Numbered from the stretch's first letter, positions 12,082 to 24,835 are shown. The stretch: 64,000 nucleotides of DNA from Ailurus styani (GCA_002007465.1 LNAC01000008.1:7619323-7683322); one strand, 5' to 3'. Notes: generated by a model not told the origin, from the letters alone. Program-made: numbers and translations.

Positions 12082-13469
12082 TTGGAACAAATCTGCTTTA
12101 CCAGGACAAGCATAATCAGAGAATTGACTACAGAGGAAAATAGGTTTCAAAAAAGGACTTGAACATGTAAATTCAATCTGAGCCCAGGACTCAAGGTTAC
12201 CCCTTTTGAGAAGTCAGAAGAAATTTAGTTTCAAAAAGTGCTGAGTATAGAGAGCTTACCAAAGGGTCAGCCTGTCTCACTACACAGGTCAATTTTATAC
12301 CATCCTAAAAGCGCTACACATTCTCAAGATAAATAGGTTCGTCAAATAAGAAATTATGTGCTATAAACTCAATTACTGCAGTGGCTAAAACTTTAACCCA
12401 TTTACAAAAGGAACTCAGGTTCCTCAGCACTCATACCTGAGCATCAGACCAAAGCTCTAAGGAAAAGCACAGGGATGTTCTGAAGGACCTTGATGGGCAC
12501 AGGGCTGGGAGGGGATGGGCTGGGGCGAGCCCTTCTTGAATCAGGATGATGGAGCTGGGACGCAAAGTGACTTGAGCACACTGGGGCTGACTTGCTGGAG
12601 GACCAGGAGGTCCCTGGGGATGTCCTGCAGTAGGAAGGGAGCCGCAGGGCCCAATTTCTCCAGGTAACCAGGACTTTCCTTCACCCTTGAGGGCTAGGAA
12701 GGGGTCATCTGTGCCAGGGAACCTTTGAGGAGGGGGTGGGGAGCACCCCTCCTGGGGACTAGAAGGATGCAGATCCATAGCACCGTGGCCCCAACTGCCC
12801 CACTCTAGGGCAAGTCCTGGACAGACAGGCAGTACTGTCATTGCCCTGCACCCTGTGTCCTGCCCCACAGAATGGATAGAGCTCTCTTTGCAATCATGAT
12901 CTTCACTTGGTACTTTCTGCCTGCAGCTGCAGCTCCACAGCCTACCCCAGCCTGGGGACAACAAGAGAACCCCAGGGACCTTCCTGGGGACTCCACCGAA
13001 TCACCACCTTGGTCCTTCTATTCTGCTGACTTATGTGAACACTGGGCCTGACTGGACCTGGGGTCTCAATGCAGGTTTCTGAGCCTTTTCCTTTGTGTTA
13101 AAAGAAGCAAACACAGCTCACCAGGTGGACAACCACTATAAAAATGAGACACATGACCAACAAATTCTTCTGTCCTGCTGGAGGGGCTTAGTCACTCTTT
13201 CAAAGGCTTCTCACAAGTAGGACAATCTCACTATCAACCTCTAGTGGCCATGGTGCCTGGGCTCTGGATTCTGGGGAGGCTGAGGACAGTGAGAAAAAAA
13301 GGAAAGAGACAAGAAACACATAATGCCCTAGACTTGGCATCATTTGACCCTATTTGTCCACTCAGTGGACACGTTATTGGTAGGAGGACACGGAAACTGG
13401 GGCACTGACAGATACCTCCCAACTCCCCAAAGCTACAGCACACCAAGCAACTTTGTACTACAAATATAC
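12082..13469. other. Intronic sequence without recognised gene
   Basis: A Pro/Gly-rich 177-codon minus-strand frame at 12431-12964 has no recognisable domain. A CTCF-like word, CCACTAGAGG on the minus strand, lies near 13240-13249. Confidence 0.6.
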
Positions 13470-13545
13470 ATAAATGTGCACCCACACTCATGCATACTCA
13501 GACACATGCATCCCCACACACATGCACTCACACATGTGCACAGAG
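13470..13545. repeat. CA-rich low-complexity tract
   Basis: Imperfect CACA/CATGCA sequence (for example CCCACACACATGCACTCACA). It produces apparent His/Thr-rich reading frames that are not genes. Confidence 0.85.
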
Positions 13546-13934
13546 TTTTTATCCCCTCCTCCCACTTCCAAATCTTGCCCAATTATCTCAGAAAAGGTCT
13601 TTCTCTGTTCAGTTATGAGCAAAAGATCAGCATTTCTTATGGGTGATCAGTGTCCAACTTCTGATCCACCTGTCTCAAAAACGAAAACCCTGAAGTATGA
13701 AAATGAGATTAGACATGGGGGCCAGAATCACCATAGGGCCTCACATGAATCCCCATGCACCCCCGCCACTTTAGCCCACATTTTCCCAAGCCCTGTCCAA
13801 AACAAACGATTTCACACCTGGCTGGAGCGACGGAGCATTTTCAAATCACCAGCACTGCAACCATATTCATTTCTACTACTTTGTGCATACCGTAAGTTAG
13901 GATTCCAGAGAGGATAAAGAACTAACTACTCTTT

Positions 13935-14130
13935 TTTTTTTTTTTAAAGCTTTTATTTATTTATTTGACAGAGAGAGATCACAAGTAGGCAGAGAGGCAG
14001 GCAGAGAGATAGGAGGAAGCAGGCTCCCTGCTGAGCAGAGAGCCCAATGTGGGGCTCAATCCCAGGACCCTGAGATCATGACCTGAGCCAAAGGCAGAGG
14101 CTTTAACCCACTGAGCCACCCAGGCACCCC
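13935..14130 (-). mobile_element. Can-SINE (young, plain CTACTTGTGATC)
   Basis: Reversed copy with an exact 18 bp target-site duplication AAGAACTAACTACTCTTT at 13917-13934 and 14131-14148. Confidence 0.97.
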
Positions 14131-15420
14131 AAGAACTAACTACTCTTTACTGTTGTTTATCTGAGTACTGCCTAAACCCAGAAGGGAACTTCTGCAGCAC
14201 AAGGGGCCTAGTCAGTTACTAACTACCTAGGACACTCTATCTCCTAGTTCACAGCCCAGCAGGATGTGGATGCTGACAGGCTCCTAACAAATGCTGATAT
14301 CACACCAGATAGTGACCTCTCCAAGGGACCAGTGACCCAGAGATACCTGCTCTCTGGAGGGTAGGAGAAAGAGTAGCTCAGGGTCCCTACCTTCAAGGGA
14401 GCACAGACCTTATAAAGGTTGTGAAAAGCATGTACTAAATCACCATTTTATTACAACTCAACAGCAGAAAAGGAGTTCACCCTGCTGGTGGAAGGGAAGA
14501 ATCTAGAAATGCTTCATTTGAGCTGGGCTCCAAGAACAAAATCTGGACTTGTAAAGATAGAGGGGGGAGGAAAAATGCTAGAAAAGATGAAGGATGAAGT
14601 GGAAAATATACGGGCACGTGAAAACTCATCTCCAAGAAAAGTAAACGAAACCAAATAAAAGGAAATCAAAACTTTAAACAGTTGTGTTTTTTTTTTTAAG
14701 TGGGGTGAAATTATGTAGAAGAAAAAGGAATCCTGTTAGACCACTTACATTCAGTGTGAGAGGCTCTCAGCGATGGTGGAGCCTCCCATGGACTTCCCTG
14801 GGCACCAGGTACCTTTCAGGAGTCCAGGGACTAGGGGTGAGGTGGAGGTCTAGACCAGCCAACAGCCTGTGAGAGTGAGAAGAGCTGGCACCTGTAACTG
14901 GATCCTAAAGGACAGAGTGGGAGGAAGCCCTAAGAGCTGTGAAATGGAAGAGTATGCTCCAAAGACACATACACACAATTTAAATCAAGTGCCTCCAGTC
15001 ACGCCATCAAACAAATCAATCTGAGCACTGGCACTCTCTTCAGGGGACTTCTCTGCTCCCGTCCCCTACAAGTGCTCTCTACCTAACCCTTCTGGGAAGC
15101 CATTTGTAAATGCAATGCTCAGCTTGGACCAGGAGCCAAAAGGGAAGGTTGAGTTGAACATCTCAGCCTCCACCTAACAGGGCACTTCAAACATCCCAGA
15201 TGTGCCCACACACTGCACATCATCTGAACTGCTAATGACCCATCAAATATAAGCCTGTTACCACCAAGAGGGTGGGGGTCATCTAACACAGGCCACAACA
15301 TCATCTACCTAGTTACCTCTAGTCCTTGGTTCAAGAACTACACAGAGAAACAGGTTAAGAATGAAAAAGAATAAAAGGAACTGGCACCTCTAGTTTTCAC
15401 ATTTACAAATGAACACACAT

Positions 15421-15609
15421 GGGCGCCTGGGTGGCTCAATGGGTTAAAGCCTCTGCCTTCGGCTCAGGTCATGATCCCAGGGTCCTGGGATTGAGGCCCG
15501 CATCGGGCTCTCTGCTCGGCAGGGAGCCTGCTTCCTCCTCTCTCTTCTCTCTCTGCCTGCCTCTCTGCCTACTTGTAATCCTTCTCTCCGTGTCAAATAA
15601 ATAAATAAA

Positions 15610-15640
<31 letters not shown>
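15421..15640 (+). mobile_element. Can-SINE (young, CTACTTGTAATC group)
   Basis: Full-length copy with an uninterrupted A tail of about 24. The perfect 13 bp duplication AATGAACACACAT is at 15408-15420 and 15641-15653. The long pure tail suggests recency. Confidence 0.97.
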
Positions 15641-15784
15641 AATGAACACACATTTACAATCTGATTTTGTTAAAGCAGAGGACTTGTAAATGATGTCTCT
15701 GAATTAATAATGCTTTTTGGGGATATATTTAACAAAGTTAACCTGGACAGAAACTTTAACACAAGTGGTGACCGTCAACATTTT

Positions 15785-15973
15785 CTGCTGAAGATTTTAT
15801 TTATTTGACACAGAGAATGAGAGAGCACAGGCACAGGGAGGGGAGAAGAGGGAAAGGGAGAAGCAACCCCCCCACTGAGCAGGGAGCCCCATGTGAGACC
15901 CGATCCCAGGAACCCCGGGATCATGACCTGAGCCTAAGGCCACTGCTGAACCGACTGAGCCACCAAGGCATCC
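15785..15973 (-). mobile_element. Can-SINE (older form)
   Basis: Reversed copy; the duplication GACCGTCAACATTTT / GACCATCAACATTTT at 15770-15784 and 15974-15988 has one mismatch. The head is eroded (CACCAAGGCATCC). Confidence 0.93.
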
Positions 15974-17669
15974 GACCATCAACATTTTAAAGACAAAACC
16001 TTAATAGTCCTTGGATTCCTAAACACAAATCCCACATAGACTACACAATAAAGAACACAGCTCACTCTAGCACAGTGTATGGGAACAAAGCAGGGTTCGG
16101 GACAAGTCATCTCCAGAAAATAGTTGGTCACGAGGCCAGCCTGCTGACAGTTCACCGGGCTGCTCAAACTAGCCCCAGGGATGTGCAGCACCAGGCCTGA
16201 GACATCAGGTCCTCAGACCTCAACCTCCCTCCCTGGAGTCATGGGAGAAATTGGAAGTGAGGTGGGGAGCGGGGGGGGTGGTGGTGAGAGGTTGAAAAAA
16301 GCACAGATCCTGTCCTGGGAAGACAGTGTAGGGAATATATTTTAATCTTCCCTCAGACACAGCCAATCTCCTGCAAACTTCTGAAAACAGGGAATAATGT
16401 GGATCACACAGATCCCCCTCAACTACATCTGCACCCCAGCCCCATGCCCTGGCTTCTGAGCACCCCTTCCCAGAGACGTGAAATGAAAGCCAGTCTTCAT
16501 CTCCAGTCATAGCACACAGTAGGAGAAAAGTGCACCTACACTGATCACATGTTAAGAGGGGGAAAGACTGGTAGCAAGTGTCTTTAAAACTACAGTACCT
16601 CCTCCAGGCTCACACTGGAGATAAGACCTGGCTTTTATGTTTGCTGTCAAAGTGCCCAGTGAGCACCCAACACCACCCACCTGGAAGTGGCTCCACATAG
16701 GCATTGAACCACCAGCAGCCAAAGCCCAACCCTGCAGCCAAAAAGAAACAGATGCTGTTGCAGAAGCACAACATAGAAACAAAGGTACTGCCTGTGAAGG
16801 GGAATCTGAGCAATATTAAATGTCCACAGGGAAACAGTAACCAGGAATCCCCCCTGGTGCGGGATGTCACTCTAACGGCTAGTTGGCTACATATGCCTCC
16901 CATGAGAAAGGAACAGCCCTCTGTTCCTTCCCAGCTGCCTCCTGGACCATGTGCCTCCATGGCCTACAAAGGGTTACACCTGCCATTTCCAAGCCATCTG
17001 CAACGTGCCCATGGGTATCACATCACAAAATGGGAAGCCTTAACCCTTTCAGTGCCAACTCCCTCAGGGCCAAGACACAGCTCTAACCACCAGCTCCATT
17101 GAGGCCCCTGGCTGGAAATGGCAGGGAGGCTTAGCACAGACAAGTGCAGAAAGGACCAAAAAAGTCACCTCCATTCCTAGAAGGAGATATGAAGAGAAAG
17201 TGGGGAAACCAGGATTGCCTCTTCTGTCATTTTCATTAGGGCACCCATAATATGGTGACACCTGGAGGCCCTTCCTGGGCTTCCTTTGTTAAGCTCCTCC
17301 CTGCATATTTTGTGTTATCAGAGCACACTGGCAAATGCCCCAGGAGGATCAGAGCCAGCAGGGAAACTTACTTTTAGGACTAAGTTTCTGGTCTAAATAA
17401 AGCCCATGGGACTAAGAAACCATTCCTACCAAGGAAAAAAAGTTCTCTCGGCACTTTCTGCACAGCTATAAGAGTTGAAACAGAAATCCCATTTCTAGCC
17501 TCTACCCTGTAAGTGGAAATCTTCCCCTTGGGCAGTGAGTTGTTCAGATACCCACAACAATCACTGGGAAACAGCAGAGCTGGGCTTGAGGGTATCACAT
17601 TAAGTAGTCCTTTTGTAAAAGATACTATTTCAAGGTAAACGCAAGGCCCTCACCGCATGCAGCCTTAAG

Positions 17670-18085
17670 GTCAGGTCAGCCTCTCTGACCTTGTCTCCTG
17701 CCATCCTGTGCCCCACTCCACCCTGACCCCATTCTCTTAGGCCACAATGACATTCTGGCTGCTCCAGACAGTCAAGCTCACTCCCACCTCAAGGCCTTTG
17801 TACTTCCTGCTCTCTCTGCCTGGAAGGCTCCTCCCCCAAGTCTCTGAACTACCCTCTCTTTTTCAGGTCTTAGCTGAGACAGCAAAATGATATTATCTCC
17901 CCTCCACAGATTTCTAACCTCTTTCCCACTTCATCACCACTTAACATTCTATTTACTCATCTCTCTGTGTACCCTCCTAACCCATTTCCCATAAGACAAG
18001 GAACACCTCTTTGTTCAATGCTACCATCCTAGAGCCCAGGACAGAATAAATGCTCAACATATATGTGTGTTAAACATACAAGAAA
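17670..18085 (+). mobile_element. L2 LINE 3' end remnant
   Basis: The order CTCACCTCAAGGCC-type text, then CTGCCTGGAAGGCTCCTCC, CAGGTCTTAGCTGAGA and GAATAAATGCTCAACATAT follows the 3' end of ancient L2 elements. Confidence 0.7.
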
Positions 18086-18416
18086 AAGTAATTTCAGAAC
18101 TCGCAGCTATCACTCTCCCTTCCTTGTTAAAAAAGCTGAAATGTCTTCATGCCAATAAAAAAGATAAGGATCAAAAACAAAACCCTTACCTTTTAATAAA
18201 AATTAACTCAAAATAGGTCAAAGACCTAACTATTAAAAGCTAAACCTATAAACCTCTTAGAAAAAAACGGAGGGGTAAATCATGACCTTGGATTTGGCAA
18301 CAGATTCTTAAATGTGAAACCAAAAGCTCAGTATCAACAGAAGAAAAAAAAAAGGCAAACTGGACTTCATCAAAATTAAAATCTAATGTGCAAAAAGGAC
18401 ACTATCAAGAGAGTGG

Positions 18417-18545
18417 TGGGGGATCTGGCTGGCTCAGAGAAATGTTTGACTCTCCATCTCGGAATTGTAACTTCGAGCCCCACATTTGGTGCAGAGATTA
18501 CTTAAAATCTTAAAAAGAAAAAAAGAGAGAGAGAGAAGAAGAAGA
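18417..18545 (+). mobile_element. Older tRNA-Lys-type SINE inside L1
   Basis: The head GGGGGATCTGGCTGGCTCAG is followed by GACTCTCCATCTC, TTCGAGCCCCACATTTGG and GCAGAGATTACTTAAAATC. This is the short form lacking the TCATGATC body. The 3' tail expands into GA/GAA repeats. The L1 text resumes with CAACCCACAAAATGGGAGAA. Confidence 0.85.
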
Positions 18546-18709
18546 AGAAACAACCCACAAAATGGGAGAAAACACTTGCAAATCATCTATCTGGTAAGGG
18601 TCTAGTGTATAGAATATATAAAGAACTCTGAACAATTAAACGACAAATCTAATTCAAAAACAGGCAAAGGACTCGAATCAACATTTCTCCAAAGAAGATA
18701 CACAAATGG

Positions 18710-18914
18710 GGGCGCCTGGGTGGCTCAGTGGGTTAAGGCCTCTGCCTTCGGCTCAGGTCATGATCTCAGGGTCCTGGGATCGAGGCCCACATCCGACTCT
18801 CTGCTGAGCGGGGAGCCTGCTTCCTCCTCTCTCTCTCTCTGCCTGCCCCTCAGCCTACTTGTGATCTGATCTCTCTGTGTCAAATAAATAAATAAAGCCT
18901 TAAAAAAAAAAAAA
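18710..18914 (+). mobile_element. Can-SINE (young, GATCTGATC group) inside L1
   Basis: Perfect 14 bp duplication AGATACACAAATGG at 18696-18709 and 18915-18928, which is itself L1 sequence. So this SINE landed in an existing L1. Confidence 0.97.
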
Positions 18915-20038
18915 AGATACACAAATGGCCAATAAACACAGGAAAAGATGTCCAACATTTGTCATCAGGTAAACGCAAATCGAAACCACAATGAGATACT
19001 ACCTCACACCCACTAGGATGGCTATAATTAATTAAAAAAAAAAAAAAGTGTTGTTGTCAAGGATGTGGAGAAACCGGAACCCTATACACTGCTGACAGGA
19101 ACATAAAATGGTGCAGTGATGTGGGTAACAGTCTAACAGTCTCTCAAAAAGTTAAATAAAGCATTACCATATGACCCAGCAATCTACTGCTAGGTACACA
19201 AGCTAAGAGATGTGAAAACATATTCACACAAATCTTAAAAGCAGCACTATTCACAATAGTCAACAAATAGAATCAACCCAAATGTCCATCAACAGATGAA
19301 CGAATGAACAAAATGTGATATATCCATACAATGAAATATTATTCACTCATAAAAAGGAATGAAGTTTGATTCACGTCACAATGTGGATGAACACTGAAAA
19401 TACTATGCTGAGTGAGAGAAGCCAGATAAAATAAAAAAGGCCACACAGAATCAAAAATGATTCCATTTATATGAACAGGCAAATCCATGGAGACAAAGTA
19501 GATTAGTGGTTGCTAGGGCCCTGAAGGGCACAGAGGTGGAGGAGTGGGAAGTGACTGCTAATGGGTACAAGCTTCTTTTGGGGATAAAAACATTCTGGAC
19601 TTTGACAAAGATGATCATACGATAATGTGAGTGTATTAAATGCCAACTTCAAAATGGCTAAACTGGTGAATTTTAGGCTCTGTGAATCAAGCATCCAGCT
19701 CCTACAGTGACCCAAGTCACAACAAACCCACTACACAAGTGGGAACTAAGAACTGCCTCCAAGCAAAGGGACTAATGCCTGAGAGCATGGCCACGTGGGC
19801 AAAGATCAATTTAGCAATGGGGAGCCAAGGCAGAAAGAGGGCAAGGCCTCAGACAATTGGGATCACACAAACCACCATCAGCAGAACACGATTTAAATCA
19901 GGTTCATTACAGGCTTCACAATGCCTAAAACCACTACTAAACACACTACGGTTTTATATTAATACACTACTGGGAATGTGCCACCTGCCTCAGTCACACA
20001 GGTGTTTTACTTGTTCATCCAAATACCTGCTTAGTTTC

Positions 20039-20227
20039 TTTTTTTTTAAAGTCACAGGTTTTTTTTTTAAAGACTTTATTTATTTGACAGAGAGAGACAA
20101 AGCAAGAGAGGAAACACAAGCAGGGGGAGTGGGAGAGGGAGAAGCAGACTCCCTGCTGAGCAGGGAGCCTGATGTGGGGCTTAATCCCAGGACCCTGGGG
20201 TCATGACCTGAGCCACCCAGGCACCCA
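20039..20227 (-). mobile_element. Can-SINE (older form) with a bipartite tail
   Basis: Reversed copy; the 15 bp duplication ACCTGCTTAGTTTCT is at 20024-20038 and 20228-20242. Two T tracts separated by AAAGTCACAGG lie between the duplication and the body, so the tail is composite. Confidence 0.94.
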
Positions 20228-20550
20228 ACCTGCTTAGTTTCTACCAGGAACCGGGGGCTGACTGGACCCCATGACAGGCCTCCTCCTAGGAAACTCTGGG
20301 AAGATACACAAGGAGGCAGGTGGTGGACAGCTGAACACCAAGCAGAGACACACACAGTGAAGTCCCTTTCACGCAGAGTTATAGTGATCATCCCTATATC
20401 ACACACAGGATCAAACTATTTTATCCACTCCCAACTGGCATGGCTACTATGGAGACATGACACCAATGAGGTGAGACTGGTCTCTAATCAAAAATATATT
20501 ATGACAGAAAACAAAGTATAGGATATCAGAGTCAAAGTACTGAAGTGCAG

Positions 20551-20763
20551 GGCGCCTGGGTGGCTCAGTGGGTTAAAGCCTCTGCTTTCGGCTCAGGTCA
20601 TGATCTCAGCGTCCTGGGATCGAGGCCCGCATGGGGCTCTCTGCTCAGCAGGGAGCCTGCTTCCTCCTTTCGCTGTCTCTCTGCCTGCTCTCTGCCTACT
20701 TGTAATCTCTCTCTCTGTGTCAAATAAATAAATAAAATCTTAAAAAACAAAACAAAACAAAAA
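20551..20763 (+). mobile_element. Can-SINE (young, CTACTTGTAATC group)
   Basis: Full-length copy with an exact 18 bp duplication CAAAGTACTGAAGTGCAG at 20533-20550 and 20764-20781. The tail ends in AAAAC repeats. Confidence 0.97.
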
Positions 20764-20894
20764 CAAAGTACTGAAGTGCAGAAGCACATGCAGTGTAAAA
20801 TGAGCTCCAAGTAATGGAGAGGGAGGCCAGAGGCTCAGGGAAAGGAAGGTGCCATCGGCATCGCTGTGCATCAGGTAGAAACCAAAATGCCTGG

Positions 20895-21000
20895 TTCACC
20901 TCAGTTTCCTCCCCTGTGAAATGGGAACAATACCCACTTTATCACTAATGCTCTGTGAAGGCTCTGTGAAAGGTAGCTGTGAGTATTATTACTACAGAAA
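20895..21000 (-). repeat. MIR remnant
   Basis: CACCTCAGTTTCCTCCCCTG followed by TGAAATGGGAACAATACC is the MIR reverse complement. A short local duplication GCTCTGTGAAG/GCTCTGTGAAA lies within it. Confidence 0.75.
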
Positions 21001-21456
21001 GTAACAATGCCATAATCGGAGGCTGTTCTACCTGATAGGCCATGAGCCACAGTCCCTCACAGTAATTCCAGAATCAGGAGGTTTTCTGCTTGAATTTAAA
21101 CTAACCACAAGTGGCCACTACCCTCACTTTTGTAAGCAGCTGTCTCCCCTGACCTGGGTGACATATGTCATAAAGCTCCCTGAGGGAATGGCTGGGTTAA
21201 GCCCATTTTTCAAATCTTGGATTATGGAAAACTGCAAATACACTCACAGAAGTAGCAAGAAAGGCATGACTCACAGCGCACATGGACCACTTAGGTTGCA
21301 GGTCTTCCACACCTGGCCTTCCCCTACCTACACTCTACTAGCTCCTGTGAAGCAAATTCTACACAGCATTCATTTTATGAATGAACTGGTATTTATCTCT
21401 ACAACACAAACCACAACCCCATGAATTGACCTCCAACAATTTAACAAGCATTTCTT

Positions 21457-21662
21457 TTTTTTTTTAAGATTTTTATTTATTTATTTGATGGAGAGAGAGA
21501 GAGAGAGAGATCATAAGTAGGCTGAGAGGGAGGAAGAGAGAGAGGAGGAAGCAGGCTCCCCGCTGAGCAGGGAGCCTGATGTGGGGCTCGATCCCAGGAC
21601 CCTGAGATCATGATCTGAGCCGAAGGCAGAGGCTTTAACCCACTGAGCCACCCAGGTGCTCC
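21457..21662 (-). mobile_element. Can-SINE (young)
   Basis: Reversed copy with a 16 bp duplication TTAACAAGCATTTCTT at 21441-21456 and 21663-21678. A GA tract sits at its tail side. Confidence 0.96.
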
Positions 21663-21974
21663 TTAACAAGCATTTCTTAATCTTTGTCAGTCACACTTGG
21701 TTGAAATCTATAGGTGCCCCCCCCCCAACCTTTCCTTTCAACCATACATTTATTTATCCTGTTTCCCACAGTCGGGTTTGCTGGTGGGATCCCTGTGGTA
21801 TAACTCAACATGCCCCGGACGGCCCAACCAAGCACACATCATTACAGAAGGAACACACACTCTCCTTGAGGGCAGGCAACTACAGAGGATCACTGTATGG
21901 ATTCACCATTTCATTAGGTGTCTGAAAACTTATAAGCTTATAATTCCATCCTTTAATTTTAATTAGCCAAGATA

Positions 21975-22120
21975 TGTTAATAGCTGCACTGTCCACTAGC
22001 TACATGTGGTTATTTAAATAGACTAAAACTAAATAAAATGAAAATTTGACTTCTTCAAACTATTCCAGGTGCCACACTGGACAGTGAGGGTACAGAGTTC
22101 CAGGAAGTTCTGTAGGGCAG
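21975..22120 (+). mobile_element. hAT-like DNA transposon remnant (tentative)
   Basis: CACTGTCCACTAGCTACATG, then TGGTTATTTAAATAGACTAAA and later ACACTGGACAGTGAGG resemble a widespread mammalian hAT MITE whose termini read CTGTCCAATAG. The match is partial and the family name uncertain. Confidence 0.45.
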
Positions 22121-22528
22121 CACTGACCTGTGAGGGAAGCTTGCTCTCACCCACTATTTTGTTCCTCAAGAGTTCAGTCCATAGAAAAGATAAAGAATAA
22201 ACGCTAGTTTCTCACTCTCTATTTACCAGTTTTCAAAATGAATTGGTTCCCAAGCACCTTCCAAAGAGGACTAGCGAATTTCTTCCTCTCCTTTGAGAAC
22301 CAACATAAATGAACCTGTGGATTTTTAACCCATCTGATGCTCCAACTTGGGAATCCATTTTCATTCATACTCATCTGTCCCACCCTTGGCAGTCTTACAC
22401 AATCAGGACATTCCCAATGCAGATTTAGAATTAAAATGTTTTAAGTGCTTTGCTTTCATACTTGTATTTTTCTTTGGTGCTGAAAATTCTGATTCTTCAA
22501 GACATTAACTGCTTGCTCTCTCCTACAA

Positions 22529-22979
22529 TATAGTTGTCCCCACTTATCCACAGTTTCAGTTACCTGTAGTCAATCACGGTCCAGGAACGGATGATCCTCT
22601 GGAGGACCAACGGAACTCAATAGTGGCCTAATGCTATGTCATAGTGCCTACATCATTCACCTCACTTCATCTCATCACATAGGCATTTTATCATCTCACA
22701 TCATCACAAGAAGGGTGAGTACAGTACTAAGATATTTTGAGAGAGAGAGAGAGAGAGACCACATTCACATAACTTTTATTTTAGTATAGCTCTAACTGTT
22801 CTATTATAATTAGTTATTGTTATTAATATCTTACTGTCCCTAACTTTTAAACTAAACTTTGTAAGTACATATGTATAGGAAAAAGCATAGTATATACAGG
22901 ATTGATATTATCTGCATTTTCAGGCATCCCATGATGGTCCTGGAAAGTGTCCTTATAGGGAAGGGGGCACTACTGTATA
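22529..22979 (+). mobile_element. Tigger/mariner-type DNA transposon remnant
   Basis: The left end TAGTTGTCCCCACTTATCCA with CAGTTTCAGTTACC, and the right end CCTTATAGGGAAGGGGGCAC followed by TACTGTATA, form imperfect inverted repeats. TA lies at each edge, as expected for a Tc1/mariner target. No transposase frame survives. A (GA)n tract at about 22738-22758 is internal. Confidence 0.75.
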
Positions 22980-23489
22980 CAGCAATAAGACTATTGGTAT
23001 TATTAACCTAAAACCAAAAGTAATTCCTAAAAACAGATAATGATTTTTTAAAAAACAAGTTTTTGCCCTTATGGCATATCACATTAAAACATTTACAGTC
23101 TAACTACTATGTTTAAAAGTCTAGCAAAGGAAATCCTCTCTGAGATGTTAAGTCACCAACTTGAGTCACAACAGATATATACCTAGATTCATATTCACTT
23201 CTTTTTGCTTTTGGTTTTTAAGGGTTGCTTCTCCCCCCGCCCCACAACATCTGCCATATTTTTGTTTATAATTATGTAAAACACCCATCTGGTGCTACAT
23301 AGAAAAGAAAGCCAGAGACATCATCTCCTGGTAACCCTGTCTCCTCTCAGCCCTCCTCCCAGAAATTACCATGTTCATTTATGGTTTAGATTTCCTATAT
23401 TTAAACATAAAATATAAGCAAACACACACACATATAGCCATGTCTCCCCCCCTTCCCTTAGACAGGTAAGTGCACTACATCTCTTTATC

Positions 23490-24010
23490 CTCCTTGCTTT
23501 TTCCACTTCTTATTTCGCCCTAGAAATCTTGTCACCATGACCTGAGGACATGCCTCCTTCCTTCCTTCAGGGGCTTGACACCATCCCACCAGTAGATCCA
23601 ACCCCATCCGTCTGCAGTCCCAACTGACAAACATCCAAGTCATTTCCAGCTTTGCTACTTCAGAATGTTGTAATGAACATCCTTGTCACAATTCTTATTT
23701 TTGACAGTGTATCTTTTTTTTTTTTTTAGAGAGGGAACACAAGCAGGGGGAGTGGGAGAGGGAGAAGCAGGCTCCCCGCTGAGCAGGGAGCCCGATGTGG
23801 GGCTCGATCCCAGGATCCTGGGATCATGACCCGAGCTGAAAGCGGACGCTTAATGACTGAGCCACCCAGGTGCCCCGACAGTGTATCTTTGTGATACATT
23901 TCTAGAAGTGGAATTTCTGGAGCAAAGGGTAAGCCAATCTCGCTCTGAGGAGTTGTGAACCTCCAAAAACAACATATGGCTGTGCCTGATTTCCACCAAC
24001 AGACTGGTAT
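23490..24010 (-). mobile_element. Antisense L1 fragment
   Basis: GTAATGAACATCCTTGTCAC, CATTTCTAGAAGTGGAATTT and GGAGCAAAGGGTAAGCC are the reverse complement of L1 3' ORF2/UTR text. The fragment is interrupted by the Can-SINE at 23717-23876; its left boundary is uncertain. Confidence 0.65.
23717..23876 (-). mobile_element. Can-SINE (older form)
   Basis: Reversed copy with a perfect 14 bp duplication GACAGTGTATCTTT at 23703-23716 and 23877-23890. The AAATAAATAAAATCTT tail motif is missing; only a T tract and AGAG remain. Confidence 0.95.
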
Positions 24011-24794
24011 CCACCTCTGGGGCCAAAAGGTCAGAAATGTTGTTTTGGGGAAGCACCAATGAGTGTTATTCTTAGTATCAGAAAGACCTGAGCATCTTTC
24101 ATACCTTGGTTAGGGACATCCATATTCAATTTCTCTGTGAGGTGTTTTTCTCTAAGTTACACCCATTTTTAATCCTTAACACCCAACATAGGGCTAATCA
24201 TTCAGCACAGAAGCAGTGTGTACTTGAACAAACAGGGCTCCTGACAAGAAAAGTTCAAGAGGCAGACGCCACATCCATTAGCCCAAGCAGGCAGAACGAC
24301 CCAGGTGTGCACACCTCAACTGTGTGGGGGCTATGTGTGTACCTCAGGACTCAGCAGGAGCCTGCCTTCCTCCTGCCCTGCTCCTTTTCTGTGCCCACTG
24401 AGTCCTGGGTGGCAGGAATGGGGAGATACTAGCTGACCACAGGCCATGATACAATTAAAAGTGGGTATGGGCTGGTATTAACCAGAGAAAACCCAAAATC
24501 AATCAAATTGCTGCGGTGACTTATACCCCACAACAAAAAGTACAAGGTGACATATTTATAAGTCTTAAAAAATAATTATTCAAGGGTGTGTTTCCCTGTT
24601 TGGCATTAGCCATCACATGCCATTAACTGTTCACAGACTGTCCCTTTCCTATCAAGCCCCTTCATGTACTGGGTGGGGAGAGGCAAGGCCAGAAAGAACA
24701 CTTAGGATGACTTCCAGGAGTTTAAACCCCCAAACTGTCTGCTTCTAATGCTATAGCTGTGTGTTCCCTGCTGGCCCTATGACAGGAAGGAGGA

Positions 24795-24835
24795 AGTTTC
24801 TTTCTTTCTTCCTTCCTTCCATTCATTCATTCAGC
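24795..24835. repeat. TTTC/TTCC/ATTC tetranucleotide tract
   Basis: TTTCTTTCTTTC, TTCCTTCCTTCC and ATTCATTCATTC follow one another, a compound simple repeat. Confidence 0.9.

Larger units (their letters stand above)
18183..19687 (+). mobile_element. L1 3' end (ORF2 C-terminal part and 3' UTR), interrupted by two SINEs
   Basis: Sense L1 motifs appear in order: TCAAAGACCTAACTATTAAAAG, AACTGGACTTCATCAAAATT, AATCGAAACCACAATGAGAT, TATGACCCAGCAATC, ACAATGAAATATTATTCA and TGGTGAATTTTAGG. The ORF2 frame is broken by stops and by SINEs at about 18417-18545 and 18710-18914, so it is inactive. Confidence 0.9.

Noticed and set aside
12431..12964. 177-codon minus-strand frame
   Set aside because: Low-complexity Pro/Gly/Ser composition, no domain, no promoter and no splice context; probably chance in GC-rich intron.
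18417..19687. Possible reverse-transcriptase gene
   Set aside because: It is the 3' end of an L1 with stops and two SINE insertions; not an intact ORF2.
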